A stretch of DNA of 7,642 nucleotides from an uncultured Pseudomonadota bacterium (lineage in GTDB: Bacteria > Pseudomonadota > Gammaproteobacteria > Burkholderiales > Usitatibacteraceae). Below are positions 6,399 to 7,642 of the stretch, one piece after another. A model generated the notes under the pieces. It saw nothing but the letters and a program-made list of their open reading frames with translations. It was not told the origin of the DNA and did not search any database. The position numbers were made by a program, and so were the translations under genes. The DNA is taken from NCBI GenBank assembly GCA_946885905.1, contig CAMPHL010000106.1:1-7642 (forward strand), written 5' to 3'. Numbering within the stretch: the stretch's first letter is position 1; each line of letters begins with the position of its first letter.

Positions 6399-7237
6399 TA
6401 GTCGCCCCTCAGGAGCTCGTTGATCCCCGTTTTCGCACGGGTCTTGGCGTCGACCTGCTTGATGATGACGGCGCAATAAAGACTATACCGGCCATCACCC
6501 CCCGGCAAGTTGCCCGACACGACTACGGAACCGGGCGGAATCCGGCCATAGGAGACCTCGCCCGTCATGCGGTTGTAGATCTTGGTGCTCTGGCCGATGT
6601 AGACCCCCATCGAGATGACCGAGCCTTCGCCCACGACCACCCCTTCGACGATCTCGCTGCGGGCGCCGATGAAGCAGTTGTCCTCGATGATCGTGGGGGA
6701 AGCCTGCAGGGGCTCGAGCACGCCGCCGATGCCCGCGCCGCCCGACAGGTGCACGTTCTTGCCGATCTGCGCGCAGGAGCCCACCGTGGCCCAGGTGTCC
6801 ACCATGGTGCCCTCATCGACGTAGGCGCCGATATTCACGTACGAAGGCATGAGGATCGCGTTTTTCGCGATATAGGCACCCCGCCGCGCCATAGCGGGCG
6901 GCACGACGCGGAACCCGCCTTTGTCGAAGTCGAAGTCGTTGAACTTCGCGAACTTCGAATCGAGCTTGTCGTAGTAGTGCGTGTAGCCGCCCTGCATGAT
7001 CTCGGCTTCGCGCAGGCGGAAGGAGAGCAGGACCGCCTTCTTGATCCACTCGTTCACGGCCCACTCGGAGCCCTTCTTCTCGGCCACGCGCAGCCGGCCG
7101 GAATTCAGGCCCGCGATGACCTCACCCACGGCGGAGCGCACTTCGGGCGAGGCGGAGGAGGGATTGATCTCGGCGCGGCGCTCGAAGGAGCGCTCGATCA
7201 CCTGCCGGATTGCATCCACGTCGATTCGGTCGTTCAT
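6398..7237 (-). CDS. dapD: 2,3,4,5-tetrahydropyridine-2,6-dicarboxylate N-succinyltransferase
   Basis: DapD transfers succinyl from succinyl-CoA to tetrahydrodipicolinate in the succinylase branch of lysine and meso-diaminopimelate synthesis, in the cytosol as a trimer. The 279 residues are close to the E. coli length of about 274. An alpha-helical N-terminal domain (1-100) is followed by a left-handed beta-helix of hexapeptide repeats (about 110-240). Recognisable stretches are [21 protein letters not shown] (D141, matching the known catalytic Asp), [16 protein letters not shown] (164-179), and [10 protein letters not shown] with E195 matching the catalytic Glu. [17 protein letters not shown] ends the helix. 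The ATG at 7237 has no Shine-Dalgarno sequence: the preceding gene stops nine bases before it. The stop overlaps the pilU start. No other dap genes are in the window. The call is firm. Confidence 0.97.
   Translation of the reverse strand: MNDRIDVDAIRQVIERSFERRAEINPSSASPEVRSAVGEVIAGLNSGRLRVAEKKGSEWAVNEWIKKAVLLSFRLREAEIMQGGYTHYYDKLDSKFAKFNDFDFDKGGFRVVPPAMARRGAYIAKNAILMPSYVNIGAYVDEGTMVDTWATVGSCAQIGKNVHLSGGAGIGGVLEPLQASPTIIEDNCFIGARSEIVEGVVVGEGSVISMGVYIGQSTKIYNRMTGEVSYGRIPPGSVVVSGNLPGGDGRYSLYCAVIIKQVDAKTRAKTGINELLRGD
6405..6410 (-). promoter_or_regulatory. Internal Shine-Dalgarno GAGGGG for pilU
   Basis: GAGGGG within the last dapD codons, six bases before the pilU ATG, sets the start at 6398 and allows reinitiation of ribosomes finishing dapD. 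Confidence 0.7.
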
Positions 7238-7243
7238 CGCGCG

Positions 7244-7249
7244 ATTCTA
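7244..7249 (-). promoter_or_regulatory. Possible -10 element (TAGAAT) placed for a leaderless dapD transcript
   Basis: TAGAAT is followed by CGCGCG and then the dapD ATG. If it is a -10 hexamer (-12 to -7), +1 falls on the A of the ATG, giving a leaderless mRNA, which agrees with the missing ribosome-binding site. The same TAG is the stop codon of the upstream gene. No good -35 is visible at 16-18 bases spacing. Confidence 0.35.
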
Positions 7250-7642
7250 CCGTGCGGCCTCGACCGCGAAGACGTGCACCTCGATGCCGGAGACGGAGAC
7301 CACCTGCTCCCGGAGCCGGTGCGGGAACGCCGGGTCCAGGCGCGCACGCGCCGCGGCGGTGAGCAGCACCTCGCCCGACTCGGCCACGTCCTCGCCCAGC
7401 TTGCAGGCGACGTTCACCGTGTCGCCGTAGCAGTCGGCGCCGTCGATGAGGAGGACGCGGCCGTCCCGCACGAGGAGGTTCGCCGGTTTGATGTCCCGGT
7501 GGGCCAAGCCCGCGTCCCACAGCCGTCGCACGAGGGTCAGTCCCTGGTCGATGATCTCGTCGTCGATCTCGACCTCGGGGTCGCCGATCTCCTTCGCCCC
7601 GTCGAAGAACTCGGTGACGAGCAGGTACTCGCGGGTCGGCGT
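7247..7642 (-). CDS. Partial gene: kinase-like catalytic loop joined to class III cyclase C-terminal part
   Basis: An open frame of 131 residues enters from the right edge (5' end missing) and stops at TAG 7249-7247. Residues 1-67 look like a protein-kinase-type fragment: EYLLVTEFF at 5-13 like a hinge, then HRDIKPAN at 48-55 with catalytic Asp, Lys and Asn, and VLLID at 63-67 where the metal-binding Asp should be. The activation loop and C-lobe are then missing. From residue 67 the text reads as the end of a class III adenylate/guanylate cyclase: DGADCYGDTVNVACKLGED at 67-85, with the GDxVN motif and NVACK where most cyclases have NxxxR, then GEVLLTAAARARL. The cyclase N-terminal half with the first metal Asp is absent. 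Neither enzyme can be complete as written. It lies nine bases before dapD on the same strand. A true fusion, a deletion scar, or a chimeric assembly are all possible. Confidence refers to the open frame and the two family resemblances, not to a functional product. Confidence 0.6.
   Translation of the reverse strand, partial: TPTREYLLVTEFFDGAKEIGDPEVEIDDEIIDQGLTLVRRLWDAGLAHRDIKPANLLVRDGRVLLIDGADCYGDTVNVACKLGEDVAESGEVLLTAAARARLDPAFPHRLREQVVSVSGIEVHVFAVEAAR
7440..7458 (-). other. Kinase/cyclase junction
   Basis: The change from kinase-like to cyclase-like text falls at the VLLID codons (7456-7442). Both families can carry a hydrophobic strand of the form xLLID here, so a short stretch of shared bases is a natural place for recombination or for a mis-assembly. 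Confidence 0.5.

Noticed and set aside
5712..6401. Open frame on the plus strand opposite pilU
   Set aside because: Its His/Glu/Gly/Val-rich translation mirrors pilU codons and shows no domain; pilU is unmistakable on the other strand.
6399..6476. Longer pilU start at 6476
   Set aside because: It would overlap dapD by 79 bases and add residues unlike any PilU N-terminus; the ATG at 6398 has a strong Shine-Dalgarno site and matches the family start.
7122..7520. Alternative minus-strand frame over the kinase/cyclase fragment and dapD start
   Set aside because: It is Arg/Gly/Pro-rich, has no motif, and runs into dapD out of frame.

Overview
The window looks like chromosomal DNA of a GC-rich proteobacterium, most likely a betaproteobacterium. 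The pointers are the succinylase-type lysine gene dapD followed by a PilU-type pilus ATPase, the style of the secreted protein with its 'WWNPxESGWGLN' motif, and strong third-position G/C preference. No RNA genes, insertion sequences, CRISPR arrays or prophage genes were seen.

Layout. Bases 5-1646, minus strand: a family-2 glycosyltransferase followed 16 bp later by an Mpo1-like (DUF962) membrane protein, probably one transcript. Bases 1705-2577, plus strand: a PhyH-family Fe(II)/2-oxoglutarate dioxygenase, divergent from the glycosyltransferase. Bases 2667-4307, minus strand: a large polytopic membrane protein with GT-C-like features and a soluble C-terminal region. Bases 4452-5225, plus strand: a secreted two-part protein, divergent from the membrane protein. 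Bases 5229-7642, minus strand: a gene run read in the order kinase/cyclase fragment (cut by the window edge), dapD, pilU. Here dapD and pilU overlap by one base, and the first gene stops 9 bases before dapD.

How the genes fit together. The left half (glycosyltransferase, dioxygenase, Mpo1-like protein, GT-C-like membrane protein) suggests modification of a surface glycan or lipid, but no pathway can be proved from the sequence. dapD makes an intermediate for lysine and meso-diaminopimelate. pilU is a retraction-type ATPase of type IV pili, and its translation is probably coupled to dapD.

The most striking observation is at the right edge. One open reading frame starts as a protein-kinase-like catalytic loop (HRDIKPAN) and, at a shared 'VLLID' stretch, continues as the C-terminal part of a class III nucleotide cyclase. 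Either this is an unusual fusion or, in my view more likely, a chimeric assembly or recombination joint; it needs read-level checking. The other loci look like ordinary genes with some poorly characterised families.
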